Assembly (NCBI RefSeq): GCF_004698125.1 | Contig: NZ_ML214297.1 | Coordinates: 1,426,001 to 1,490,000 of the forward strand | Length of the DNA: 64,000 bases | Source of the DNA: Halosimplex halophilum | GTDB lineage: Archaea > Halobacteriota > Halobacteria > Halobacteriales > Haloarculaceae | Reading direction: 5' to 3' | Shown: positions 35,532 to 44,498 of the stretch, one piece after another | Numbering within the stretch: the first letter of the stretch is position 1 | Layout of the letters: every line of letters begins with the position of its first letter | The notes under the pieces: generated by a model | Database searches by the model: none | Told to the model about the DNA's origin: nothing | Seen by the model: the letters and a program-made list of their open reading frames with translations, nothing else | Made by a program: the position numbers and the translations under genes

Positions 35532-35657
35532 TCAGCGGCGGCGCTCCCGCCGCCGACGCCCGTCGTCGCGGACGTACCGGAGCGCCCCGTAGAAGGCCTC
35601 GGTGTCGACCCGCCCGTCGGCCTCCTCCAGCCGCTCCCGGAACTTGGTCGGGGTCAT
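35532..35657 (-). CDS. Tiny basic protein downstream of scpA
   Basis: A 41-residue frame: MTPTKFRERLEEADGRVDTE, then AFYGALRYVRDDG, ending in an Arg-rich tail with three RRR clusters. It lies about 98 bases behind scpA on the same strand, below the size many gene finders accept. It looks real because the N-terminal half is amphipathic and acidic/basic patterned like a short DNA- or RNA-binding protein. A GTTAAC and ACATACAAC AT-rich spot lies just upstream of the ATG. No family is known to me. Confidence 0.6.
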   Translation of the reverse strand: MTPTKFRERLEEADGRVDTEAFYGALRYVRDDGRRRRERRR

Positions 35658-35754
35658 GGTCAACGTTAACATACAACGCCGACGCGAATAAGCGTTTCGT
35701 CGCGTGCGGTCGCTGGTCGGTCAGTAGTGACGCGCAGGCGGTTCGACGGTCGAA

Positions 35755-36810
35755 TCAGTCCGCGACCGCTTCTTCCGAGCCCGTGGGGGCGTTGGGGTCC
35801 TGCACCCACAGGTCGCCGAACATCTCGTCCTGGGTGAGCCGGACGTGCCCGCGGTGGGCCAGGAAGAGCAGCCCGAGGAACGTGAGCACGCGCGAGCCGC
35901 CGGTCTCGGAGATCTCGCGGTAGAGCACCTCGTCGCGGCCCTTGTCGTACTGCTCGCGCAGCGCGTCGTGCACGTCGTCGATGATCTCGTCGACGTGTTC
36001 CTCGTGGGCGGTGTCGGTCACGTCGGCGGCGCTGGGCTCCTCGTCCATCCGGAGGTCGTCGCCGGTGCGGTAGTCCAGCTCCTGGGTCCCCCGGTCGAAC
36101 CCGCCCGGCGAGTCGCTGGTGTCGTACTCCCGCGATTCCTTCCACCAGTTGTCCCGCTCGGCCTCCCGCAGGTCCCGGACGAGCTCGTCCAGGGTCTGGG
36201 GCATCCCGCGGGCGCGACGGCGCTCCAGCCGGCGGTCCATCTCCGACTCCAGCGCGGCGAACGGATCCGGCCCCTCGAAGCCGTCGTCGGGGGTCTCGCC
36301 GCCCTGCTCCCAGGGCTCCTCCCACGGCTCCGCCTCCTCCTCCTCGTCGCCGTCGTCCAGCATCGCGTCGCTCTTCATCCGCAGGAGGACGCTCGCGTAG
36401 AACAGCGCCCGCCCCGAGGTCCGCAGGTCGCCCTCGTCGAGGCGGTCGAGGAACTTGTCCGTCACCGCGACGATGTCGATGTCCCACGGGTCGATCTCCC
36501 CCTCCTCGGCGAGGCTGACGAGCACCTCGACCGGCTCGACCTCCTCGTCCTCGCCGTCGCCCCCGGCAGTCGAGGCGGCCGCGTCCGCTTCTTCGTCCAC
36601 CGTCGGGTCCGGCTGCCCGTCCACCGACGGGTCGCCGGTGACGAGTTCGTCCGCGGACCCCTCGTTCGTGTCACCCGAATCGTCGCCGTCGCCGCTCCCG
36701 CCGAACGGGTTCGCTCCGCCCTCGCCGGGCGGGTCGCGGTCCTCGTGACCGGCGATGTTCAGGGGGATGTCGCCCTCGTCCCCGTCGCCGTCGTCCCGTT
36801 CGTCAGTCAT
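35755..36810 (-). CDS. scpA: Segregation and condensation protein A
   Basis: A 351-residue kleisin. After an acidic disordered N-terminus (about 90 residues) comes the ScpA signature VEPVEVLVSLAEEGEIDPWDIDIVAVTDKFL, then the helical DLRTSGRALFYASVLLRMKSDAML. The C-terminal winged helix ends VLTFLGLLFLAHRGHVRLTQDEMFGDL. ScpA bridges the two Smc heads. The gene overlaps the 3' end of smc by 8 bases (36803-36810), so it is coupled to it. No ScpB gene is next to it. Confidence 0.9.
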   Translation of the reverse strand: MTDERDDGDGDEGDIPLNIAGHEDRDPPGEGGANPFGGSGDGDDSGDTNEGSADELVTGDPSVDGQPDPTVDEEADAAASTAGGDGEDEEVEPVEVLVSLAEEGEIDPWDIDIVAVTDKFLDRLDEGDLRTSGRALFYASVLLRMKSDAMLDDGDEEEEAEPWEEPWEQGGETPDDGFEGPDPFAALESEMDRRLERRRARGMPQTLDELVRDLREAERDNWWKESREYDTSDSPGGFDRGTQELDYRTGDDLRMDEEPSAADVTDTAHEEHVDEIIDDVHDALREQYDKGRDEVLYREISETGGSRVLTFLGLLFLAHRGHVRLTQDEMFGDLWVQDPNAPTGSEEAVAD

Positions 36811-39800
36811 CCGCGGGCACCCCCTCGGAACTGAGGTCGATGCCCGTCACCGCGCTCACGTTGTCGCCCTGCATCGTCACGCCGATGGCCCGCTCGGAGC
36901 GTTCGAGCATCGCCGAGCGGTGGGAGACGACGACGAACTGCGCCTCGCCGGCGAGTTCGTCGACCATCTCGCCGACGAGGTCGGCGTTCTTCGCGTCGAG
37001 GAAGGCGTCGACCTCGTCGAGCGCGTAGAACGGCGCGGGGTTGTGCCGCTGGATCGCGAAGATGAAGGCCAGCGCGGTCAGGGACTTCTCCCCGCCGGAC
37101 ATCGCCGCCAGCCGCTGGATCGGCTTGTCCGCGGGCTGGGCCTTCATCGTCAGCCCGCCGTCGAAGGGGTCCTCCTCGTTCTCCAGGTGGAGGTGCCCGG
37201 TCCCGTTCGAGAGCCGCTCGAAGATGTCCCGGAAGTGCTCGTCGATGGCGTCGAACGCCTCCATGAACGTCTCCTTCTTGTTCTGCTCGTAGCGGTCGAT
37301 CCGGTCGCGGATGCCCTCGGCCTCCTCGACCAGCGTCGCCTTCTTGTCCGTCAGGTCGTCGAGGTCGTCCTCGACGCGGTCGTACTCCTCGATGGCGAGC
37401 ATGTTCACCGGCTCCAGGGCCTCCATCTCGGACTCCAGCCGGGCGATCTCCGACTCGACCTCGTCGTGGTCGGGGATCTCCTCGGGGTCGTAGTCGCCGA
37501 CCGCCGACTCGAGCTCGTCGACCTCCCACTCCAGGCGCTCGGCCTCGTCCCGGCGCTCCTCGAGGTCGCTCTCGACCGCGCCGACCTCCTCTTTCTTCTC
37601 GTCGCGCTCGGCGCGCGCTTCCTTGAGGTCCTCTTTCAGCTCCTCGCGGTCGTCCTTGAGGTCGGCCAGCTCGGACTCCAGCTCGGCGACGGCCTCCTCC
37701 TTCTCCGCGAGGACTTCCTCCTTCTCGGCGATATCGCTCTCGAACTCCTCGATCTGCTCCTGCTTCTCGGCCTTGCGGTTCTGGGCTGCCTCGATCTTCT
37801 CCTGGAGGTCGTCGATGGCGTCCTCGGCGTACTCCTTCTCCAGCTGTAGCTCGTTCAGCTCGCCGTCCAGGTCGTCGATCTGGTCCTCCAGCTCGTCGAT
37901 CTCGGCGCGGATCTCGTCGGCGCGACTGGTCAGGTCGGGCAGCTCCGAGTCCTCGACCTCGGCCTCGAGTTCCTCGATCTCGGCCTCCAGCTCCTCGATC
38001 TCCGCGGTCTTGTCCTCGATGTCGGCCTCGATGGCGTCCATGTCCGCGGAGACCTCGTCGCGCTCGCTCTCGATCTCTTCGAGCCGGTCTTCGAGGTCCG
38101 ATATCTTCTCCTCGACCTCCTCGCGCTCGGTCTCGCGGCGCTCGATGTCGGTCTCGATGTCGCGGACCTGCTCGGCCGCGTCCGATTCCTTGTCGCGTGC
38201 GTCGTCGAGGCGGTCCTCCACGTCCCGTAACTCCTCGCGGACGGACTGGCGCTCGTCCTCCAGGTCGTTGATCGTCGCGGCGATCCGCTCCAGCTGGCCC
38301 TGGCCGCCGGAGAAGGAGTACCGGGTGCCCTTCGAGGAGCCGCCGGTCATGGCGCCGGACTTCTCGACGAGGTCGCCCTCCAGGGTGACCATCCGGAAGT
38401 CGCCCATCAGGTCCCGGGCGGTGTCCATGTCCTCGACGACGAGGGTATCGCCGAGGACGTACGAGAAGACGCCGGCGTACTCGCTGTCGAAGTCGACGAG
38501 GTTGGCCGCGAAGTCGACGACGCCGTCGTGGCTCGGCAGGCTCGGCAGCGAGCGGTTCTGCATCTGCGTGATCGGCAGGAACGTCGCACGTCCCGCGCCC
38601 CGCGACTTGAGATAGTCGATACACTGCTGGCCGATGCCGTCGTCGTCGACGACGACGTGGGCCAGCCGGCCGCCGGCTGCCGTCTCGCAGGCCACCGCGT
38701 ACTCGGGGTCGACGCCGCCGAGTTGCCCGACCGTGCCGTGGACGCCGTCGATGTCGGCGTTCAGGATGGTCGTCACCGCGCGCCCGTACGAGGAGTCGCC
38801 GTCCTGGCCGGCCTTGGCCTCTAACTCGGCGTACTCCTGCTGTTTGGCCGTCAGCTCGTCCTCGATATCGTCGAGTTCGTCCTGTAACTCGCGCCGTTCG
38901 TCCTTGAGGTCGGCGACCACCTCGGCGATGGTCTCCTGGTTCTTCCGGGCCTTCTCCAGTTCGCCCTCCAGGTCGTCGATCTCGGCCTCGATCTCGGGGA
39001 TCCGCTCCTCCAGTTCCTCGATCTCCGACTCGGTCTCCCGCTGCTCGTTCGACCGCCGACGCGCCTCGTCGAGCAGGCGGTCCTGCTCGCGCTGGAGGTC
39101 GTTCTTCTCGGATTTGAGCGTCTCCAGCGTCTCCCGTTTCCCCTCCAGTTCGTCCTTGACCTCCTCGAACTCCTCGCCGACCTCGTCGATGCGCGCCTGG
39201 ACCTCCTCGAGTTCGCTCTCCTTCTCCTGCACGTCGGCCTTCAGCGAGGACTTCGATACTTTGGTCTCGCGGATGTCGGACTCCAGGTCGTCGATGGTCT
39301 CCTGCTTGCGGTCGATCTCGACGAACGCCTGGCGGCGCTCGTTCTCGGCGTCCTCGATGGTCTCCTCGGCGGACTCGATCTTGTCTTCGAGCCGGGAGAT
39401 GTCACCCTTTACCTCCTCCATCTCCCGTTTGATGGCGAGCTGTTCGTCCTCGCCCTTGCGCTCGATCTCGGCGTTCAGTTCGTCGAGCTCGTCTTCCAGC
39501 CTGAGCACGCGTCCCTGGCGCTCGTCGAGTTCCATCTGGAGGTCCTCGAGCTCGGCCTCCAGCTGGTCGACGGCGTCGGCCGCCGCGGCGAGTTCCTCGC
39601 GCTTGTCCTCCAGCTCGGCGGCCTTCCGGTAGCTCTCGTACTCCCCTTTCTCGTCGCGCAGGTCCTGGTACTCCAGGGCGGTCTCCCGTTCGTCGGAGAG
39701 CTGGTCGAGGCGCGTCTCCTTCTCCTCGATGCGGAGTTCGGCCTCCTCGATGCGCTCCTCGACGACCTCCAGTTCCTCGAAGGCCGACTCCTTCTTCTGG

Positions 39801-40375
39801 TCGAACTCGGCGACACCGGCGATCTCGTCGATGATCTCGCGACGCGCGCCGGCGGTCATGTTGATGATCTCGGTCACGTCGCCCTGCATGACGACGTTGT
39901 ACCCCTCGGGCGTGACGCCGGCCTGGGCGAGAAGATCCTGGATGTCCGAGAGGTTGACCGAGCGGCCGTTGATGTAGTAGTAGGAGTAGTAGTTGTCGTC
40001 GGTCTCCTTGACGCGCCGGCGGATGGAGATCTCGTCCACGTCGCCGACGTTCTCGGTGCCGGCGGCGGTGACGACCTGCGACCGGGAGAGGGTGCCGTCC
40101 TCGTTGTCGAGGATGACCTCGACGCTGGCCTCCCGTTCGCCGGACGTGTCCACGTCGTCGTCGGCGTGGCCGGGGTTGTAGATCAGGTCGGTCAGCTTCT
40201 CGGCGCGGATGCCGGAGGTCCGCGCCAGGCCCAGCGCGAAGAGGACGGCGTCGATTATATTGGACTTACCGGAGCCGTTCGGGCCGCTGACGGTGGTGAA
40301 ATCCTCGTAGAAGGGAATGCGAGTCTTCCGGCCGAAACTCTTGAAGTTGTCGAGTACGAGCTCTTTGATGTGCAT
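36803..40375 (-). CDS. smc: Chromosome segregation ATPase Smc
   Basis: A 1190-residue SMC protein: N-terminal Walker A GPNGSGKSNIIDAVLFALG, long coiled coil, hinge domain near 500-640 (YGRAVTTILNADIDGVHGTVG, with AVACETAAGGRLAHVVVDDD), a second coiled coil and the C-terminal head with the signature MSGGEKSLTALAFIFAIQ and Walker B YALDEVDAFLD. Smc forms the condensin-like ring with ScpA that organises and segregates the chromosome. Coiled coil is interrupted by a Gly-rich turn near the hinge as normal. It is followed by scpA and preceded by a small coiled-coil gene. Confidence 0.98.
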   Translation of the reverse strand: MHIKELVLDNFKSFGRKTRIPFYEDFTTVSGPNGSGKSNIIDAVLFALGLARTSGIRAEKLTDLIYNPGHADDDVDTSGEREASVEVILDNEDGTLSRSQVVTAAGTENVGDVDEISIRRRVKETDDNYYSYYYINGRSVNLSDIQDLLAQAGVTPEGYNVVMQGDVTEIINMTAGARREIIDEIAGVAEFDQKKESAFEELEVVEERIEEAELRIEEKETRLDQLSDERETALEYQDLRDEKGEYESYRKAAELEDKREELAAAADAVDQLEAELEDLQMELDERQGRVLRLEDELDELNAEIERKGEDEQLAIKREMEEVKGDISRLEDKIESAEETIEDAENERRQAFVEIDRKQETIDDLESDIRETKVSKSSLKADVQEKESELEEVQARIDEVGEEFEEVKDELEGKRETLETLKSEKNDLQREQDRLLDEARRRSNEQRETESEIEELEERIPEIEAEIDDLEGELEKARKNQETIAEVVADLKDERRELQDELDDIEDELTAKQQEYAELEAKAGQDGDSSYGRAVTTILNADIDGVHGTVGQLGGVDPEYAVACETAAGGRLAHVVVDDDGIGQQCIDYLKSRGAGRATFLPITQMQNRSLPSLPSHDGVVDFAANLVDFDSEYAGVFSYVLGDTLVVEDMDTARDLMGDFRMVTLEGDLVEKSGAMTGGSSKGTRYSFSGGQGQLERIAATINDLEDERQSVREELRDVEDRLDDARDKESDAAEQVRDIETDIERRETEREEVEEKISDLEDRLEEIESERDEVSADMDAIEADIEDKTAEIEELEAEIEELEAEVEDSELPDLTSRADEIRAEIDELEDQIDDLDGELNELQLEKEYAEDAIDDLQEKIEAAQNRKAEKQEQIEEFESDIAEKEEVLAEKEEAVAELESELADLKDDREELKEDLKEARAERDEKKEEVGAVESDLEERRDEAERLEWEVDELESAVGDYDPEEIPDHDEVESEIARLESEMEALEPVNMLAIEEYDRVEDDLDDLTDKKATLVEEAEGIRDRIDRYEQNKKETFMEAFDAIDEHFRDIFERLSNGTGHLHLENEEDPFDGGLTMKAQPADKPIQRLAAMSGGEKSLTALAFIFAIQRHNPAPFYALDEVDAFLDAKNADLVGEMVDELAGEAQFVVVSHRSAMLERSERAIGVTMQGDNVSAVTGIDLSSEGVPADD

Positions 40376-40399
40376 GGTCGCTCGCGGTGGAGAGCCGGC

Positions 40400-40666
40400 C
40401 TAGGCGATGATGATGTCGCCGGGGCCGCTCTCCGTGCTATCCTCTTCGTCGGTAGCCTCGGTTTTAGTCCTGTCGGCCGCGGCTTCGTCTGGAGATTCCG
40501 ACGGGTCGCCGGACTCCTCGGGGGTGAACCCGAGGTCCTCGTCGACCGCGTTCTCCAGCTCGCGCAGCCGGACCTTGCACTCGACGAGCTCGTCCGTCAG
40601 CCCCTCGACGGACGCCTCGAGTTCCTTGACGCGTGATTCGAGCTCCTCGACTCGGTTACCGCACAT
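40400..40666 (-). CDS. Small coiled-coil protein preceding smc (DUF7518-like)
   Basis: An 88-residue protein from the ATG at 40666. Residues 3-45 (NRVEELESRVKELEASVEGL onwards) form a short coiled coil with heptad pattern; the rest is acidic and disordered. A longer start at 40693 is possible. It lies 24 bases before the smc ATG on the same strand, and the same small coiled-coil protein is found before smc in several haloarchaea. It could be an accessory subunit of the Smc complex; that is inference from position only. Confidence 0.75.
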   Translation of the reverse strand: MCGNRVEELESRVKELEASVEGLTDELVECKVRLRELENAVDEDLGFTPEESGDPSESPDEAAADRTKTEATDEEDSTESGPGDIIIA

Positions 40667-40885
40667 ACCACTACGAGTGGCTTCCCCCGTCATAAACCTA
40701 CGTCAGACATTCGCACCGATCCTGATAGGAACCGCCTACCGCCGGCGTGTCCCCGGCGACGCGCGGACCCGTTCCGTGACGGCGGTCGCTCCGGGCGACC
40801 GGCCGCGCGGTCCGCTCCCCGGCATCGATACGAAACGTCGGTGTCAGTTTTGCTGTCCTTATTTGACGCCGGTCTGGGCCCGGGC

Positions 40886-41163
40886 ATGGATCGGAAACCG
40901 ACCACCTGGCGGTCGCCGCGCTCGTCGTGTTCTCCGGGTGTTCGATCATCGGGGGCGGCGGGTCGACGGGGACGCCGGGGCGTGCGCCGCCTTCTCCGGA
41001 CAGACCGGGATCACCGGCCGACAGGGGAACCGGTAGTTCGGCGCGGCGGTCGAAACCGCGTGCGAGACGGGCGCTGGATCGGTCTGACGACGGTACTCCC
41101 CGCTCTGACCGCTCGGTCGCGTTACCGGACGGGGTTCGGCACGTGATCGGGACCGACCCGTAA
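40886..41163 (+). pseudogene. Degenerate lipoprotein gene
   Basis: An ATG at 40886 opens MDRKPTTW, but a reading-frame slip after about six codons is needed to continue into DHLAVAALVVFSGCSIIGGGGS, a clear lipoprotein signal with lipobox FSGC. The frame then runs on as Arg/Pro/Ser-rich, non-acidic sequence until a stop at 41161, unlike any halophile protein. The layout mirrors the start of the lipoprotein gene at 41206 (Met, basic residue, hydrophobic run ending LSGC), suggesting a decayed paralogue. No sequence similarity past the signal is visible. Confidence 0.55.
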
Positions 41164-41171
41164 CCGGATGT

Positions 41172-41186
41172 AAAGAATTTTCAAAC
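41172..41186 (+). promoter_or_regulatory. AT-rich promoter box of the lipoprotein gene
   Basis: AAAGAATTTTCAAAC lies 20-34 bases before the ATG at 41206 and is the most AT-rich block in the region. It is a likely TATA element for a nearly leaderless transcript. Confidence 0.45.
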
Positions 41187-41205
41187 AGTGTTCTGAGACA
41201 ACAAT

Positions 41206-42783
41206 ATGGTCCGACAGGTAGCCGCCCTGGCTGTCGTGGCGCTGGTCCTCCTCTCGGGGTGTAACGCCTTCGGGGGGTCGGGGACTGCGAGTCCCGCGAC
41301 CGCCGGCGGAGCGACCGACCCCGCGACGGACACCGAGGCACAGCCCGACGGAGAAACCGTCACTGGGGCCGAAACGGGCGAGAGCGGGACGGCGACGGCC
41401 ACCGCGGAGTCGGCACCCACGCCGACGCCGACGGCGACAGCCACTGCCACTGCGACACCGACGCCGACGGCGACTGCCACGGCGACGGCAGTTTCGACAC
41501 CGACGCCGACACCCGCCGCGACGCCCACACCGACGGCGACGGCTACCCCGACACCGACGCCCACACCGACGGCGACGCCGACGGACACGCCGACGCCGAC
41601 ACCCACTCCGACGGCGACACCGACGCCGCCGCCGTCTCCCACGCCCACCTCGACACCCACGGCGGCGCCGACACCGACGCCGCCGCCGGGGCTCGAACCG
41701 CTCTCGTCGATGGATCTGCCCCCTGGCGTGTACACCGAGAACGTCGATACCGAAAGGCTGCGGGAAGCGTTTCGGGATCGGCTCTCGGCGATCCCCCACC
41801 GGGCCCACCTGAGAGTCGAGAACTCGACGGGACCGCTCGAGACGGTACGCACGGCGAACGACAGCGACGCTTCGCTCACGACGCTCGACGACACCGAGGA
41901 CCCCGAACTGACCCTCTGGATCGGGCCGACCGAAGCGGGGGTCGCGTACGACGGGAAGACGTGGTACCTCGACGGCCCGACGGACCTGCGGGACAGCGCG
42001 AAGTCGATCGCGGGGTACTCCCGACAGACCATCTCGAACCACCTGGAGGACGCCACCTGGGAGCCGGTCGGCGTCAGGCCGACCGACGAGGGCGACCGCG
42101 TCGTCCTGAACGCGACCGGCCTCGCCACCGACACAGCCCTCGGTACCGACGGTGATCCGGTCGACGTGCGGGGGATCGTCGACGTGACCGGCGACGGTCG
42201 CATCGTCAACGGGACGATCACCTACACCGTCGACTACGGGGGCGAGACCGACACGCGGACGGTGACGTTCGGAACGGAGCGGGCGAGCGGCGACTTCGTC
42301 TCGAAGCCGAACTGGGTCTCTGACCCGCCCCAGGTGACCGCCGAGGTGACCGGCGGCGACCGACTCGTCGAACTGTCGCTGACCGGCGGCCCGGCTGTCG
42401 ACGCCGGAACGCGGCTGTCCGTCAACGATAGCGACTGGCCCGGGACGCTCGGAACCGTCACCCTCGACGAACGCCTCGACCCCGGGGAGACCGCGTACAT
42501 CTACCGGACCGGGGAGAGCGACGCGGCGGCCTTCCACGTCAGCGTCGGCGAGCGTCCGACGCTCCCCGAGAACGCGACCGCGTTCACGGAGGACGTGTAC
42601 GTGCACGGTCGGGAGGGCGAGTTCATCTTCCAGGCCGGCGCCCGGGTCGACGGGGGAACGTCCGCGAGCGCGTCGCTCCGGAGCCCGCCGGCGGTGCCGT
42701 CCGGAGCGAGCGCCTCCGCGGTCCCCTGGCTCGCGGCGCTCGCACCGGTCGGACTGTTCGCGCGACGGGCGGCCCGGAACTGA
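41206..42783 (+). CDS. Lipoprotein with long Thr/Pro/Ala stalk
   Basis: A 525-residue protein. The signal ends LVLLSGC (lipidated Cys19). From about 70 to 165 it is a low-complexity stalk of alternating TPTP, TATA and TPTA units, likely O-glycosylated and extended. The C-terminal two-thirds is a folded extracellular domain with LEPLSSMDLPPGVYTENVD and several beta segments. The C-terminus ends in a hydrophobic stretch SAVPWLAALAPVGLFARRAARN. The protein therefore has both a lipid anchor and a possible C-terminal helix. Function unknown; the domain resembles large haloarchaeal lipoprotein families. Confidence 0.85.
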   Translation: MVRQVAALAVVALVLLSGCNAFGGSGTASPATAGGATDPATDTEAQPDGETVTGAETGESGTATATAESAPTPTPTATATATATPTPTATATATAVSTPTPTPAATPTPTATATPTPTPTPTATPTDTPTPTPTPTATPTPPPSPTPTSTPTAAPTPTPPPGLEPLSSMDLPPGVYTENVDTERLREAFRDRLSAIPHRAHLRVENSTGPLETVRTANDSDASLTTLDDTEDPELTLWIGPTEAGVAYDGKTWYLDGPTDLRDSAKSIAGYSRQTISNHLEDATWEPVGVRPTDEGDRVVLNATGLATDTALGTDGDPVDVRGIVDVTGDGRIVNGTITYTVDYGGETDTRTVTFGTERASGDFVSKPNWVSDPPQVTAEVTGGDRLVELSLTGGPAVDAGTRLSVNDSDWPGTLGTVTLDERLDPGETAYIYRTGESDAAAFHVSVGERPTLPENATAFTEDVYVHGREGEFIFQAGARVDGGTSASASLRSPPAVPSGASASAVPWLAALAPVGLFARRAARN

Positions 42784-42869
42784 TCCGCGGTCGCCGTGTC
42801 GCCGCGGCCGCGAGTCGACGTCCGCCCGTGGTCGTTAGCCTTTAGCCGGGCGGCGCCGAACCGCGGGTA

Positions 42870-44357
42870 ATGACCGCACAAGCCGTCGAGTCCGAGGATC
42901 TGGCGACCGTCATCGGGCTGGAGGTCCACGTCCAGCTGGAGACGGACACGAAGATCTTCTGTGGCTGCTCGACCGACGTGGGCGACGACGAACCGAACAC
43001 CCACACCTGTCCCGTCTGCCTGGGCCTGCCCGGCGCGCTCCCGGTCGTCAACGAGGGGGCGGTGGAGGCCGCCGTCAAGGTCGGCAAGGCCATCGACGCC
43101 ACCATCCCCGAGGAGACGACCTTCCACCGGAAGAACTACTACTACCCCGACCTCCCCAAGAACTTCCAGATCACCCAGTACGACGCGCCGATCTGCGCCG
43201 ACGGCGAACTGGAGTTCTCCGTGGAGGGCGAGCGCCGCTCGGTCGCCATCCGCCGCGCCCACCTCGAAGAGGACCCCGGCAGCCTCCAGCACAAGGGCGG
43301 TTCCATCGACACCGCCGACTACACGCTGGTCGACTACAACCGCGCGGGCACGCCGCTGATGGAGATCGTCACCGAACCGGACTTCCGCTCGCCCGACGAG
43401 GTGCGCGCGTTCCTCGCGAAGCTCACGGAGGTCCTCGAATACCTGGGCATCTTCGACGCCACTCGCGACGGCTCGCTGCGCGTCGACGCCAACCTCTCCA
43501 TCGTCGAGGGCGCGGAGGTCGGCGACGACGGCGCAATCGACGAGGAGACCCTGGAGTCGGCCAACCGGACGGAGGTCAAGAACATCTCCAGCCACAAGGG
43601 CGCCGAGAAGGCGCTGGCCTACGAGGAGACCCGCCAGAGGAACGCCATCCAGCGCGGCCGCGCGGTCGAGCAGGAGACGCGCCACTGGGACGAGTCCAAG
43701 GGCGTCACCCTCTCGATGCGCTCGAAGGAGGAGGAGAAAGACTACCGGTACTTCCGCGAGGCCGACCTGCCGCCGCTCAAAGTGAGTGACTGGAAGGAGA
43801 AGCTCGCTATCCCGGAACTCCCCGATGCCCGACGCGAGCGCTTCCGCGCGGAGTACGGCCTCAACGAGGAGGCGGCCGACAAACTGACGAGCACGAAGGA
43901 GGTCGCGGACTTCTTCGAGGACGTGGCCGAGCAGTTCGACCCCGACCTGGCCGCGACGTGGGTCGCCGACGAACTCCTGGGCGAGCTCAACTACCGCGAC
44001 ATGGCGATTACGGACGTGTCCGACCGCTTCGACGAGATCGAACGGCTGGTCGAACTCGTCGCCGAAGACGAGATCACGACGAAGAACGCCCGCGAGACAG
44101 TGCTCCGCGGGATGCTCGACGACGGCGACTCCCCCGACGAGATCGTCGAGCGCGAGGACCTCGGGAAGACCAGCGGCGACGAGGTCCAGCAGGCCGTCGA
44201 GGCGGCCATCGAGGAGAACCCCGACGCCGTCGCCGACTACCGCGACGGCGACGACGGGGCGATCAACTTCCTCGTCGGGCAGGTCATGGGCAAGACCGGC
44301 GGGAGCGCGGACCCGGGCGACGTGAACCGGGCGCTCCGCGAGGAACTGGACGGGTAA
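42870..44357 (+). CDS. gatB: Asp/Glu-tRNA amidotransferase subunit B
   Basis: A 495-residue GatB. The N-terminal VIGLEVHVQLETDTKIFCGC and the CPVCLGLPGALPVVN block supply zinc-binding cysteines; FHRKNYYYPDLPKNFQITQYD carries the kinase-like active site. The C-terminal helical and YqeY-like domains are complete. GatB, with GatA and GatC, amidates Asp-tRNA(Asn) or Glu-tRNA(Gln). GatA and GatC genes are not in this window. The start is ATG at 42870; a TTTAGC box lies about 30 bases before it. See the AspRS entry. Confidence 0.97.
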   Translation: MTAQAVESEDLATVIGLEVHVQLETDTKIFCGCSTDVGDDEPNTHTCPVCLGLPGALPVVNEGAVEAAVKVGKAIDATIPEETTFHRKNYYYPDLPKNFQITQYDAPICADGELEFSVEGERRSVAIRRAHLEEDPGSLQHKGGSIDTADYTLVDYNRAGTPLMEIVTEPDFRSPDEVRAFLAKLTEVLEYLGIFDATRDGSLRVDANLSIVEGAEVGDDGAIDEETLESANRTEVKNISSHKGAEKALAYEETRQRNAIQRGRAVEQETRHWDESKGVTLSMRSKEEEKDYRYFREADLPPLKVSDWKEKLAIPELPDARRERFRAEYGLNEEAADKLTSTKEVADFFEDVAEQFDPDLAATWVADELLGELNYRDMAITDVSDRFDEIERLVELVAEDEITTKNARETVLRGMLDDGDSPDEIVEREDLGKTSGDEVQQAVEAAIEENPDAVADYRDGDDGAINFLVGQVMGKTGGSADPGDVNRALREELDG

Positions 44358-44498
44358 CGACGACGAGCGGTCGCGCCCCGTACCCGACTCGGCGGTGTCA
44401 GTCGCCGGTCGGTTCGGTCCGTCGACGGACTGGCGGTGCCTGAAACGGCGACTGTATCCTCCGGTCGGTCTAACTGTTGTCCAGTCACAGCGTCGAAC

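Larger units (their letters stand above)
40694..41205. other. Intergenic region with decayed lipoprotein gene
   Basis: 512 bases between the start of the coiled-coil/smc operon and the next gene. It contains no intact ORF with halophile-like composition. Most of its right half is the pseudogene described at 40886-41163. The left part carries the promoter region of the divergent smc operon. Confidence 0.6.

Noticed and set aside
36803-40375. Long Ser/Arg-rich plus-strand frames over smc
   Set aside because: They mirror the Glu/Asp/Leu-rich coiled coil of Smc on the opposite strand and have no independent support.
41400-41700. Regularly repeated units that could be taken for a CRISPR array
   Set aside because: The units are a codon-periodic Thr/Pro/Ala tract inside an intact lipoprotein frame, without spacers or equal repeats.
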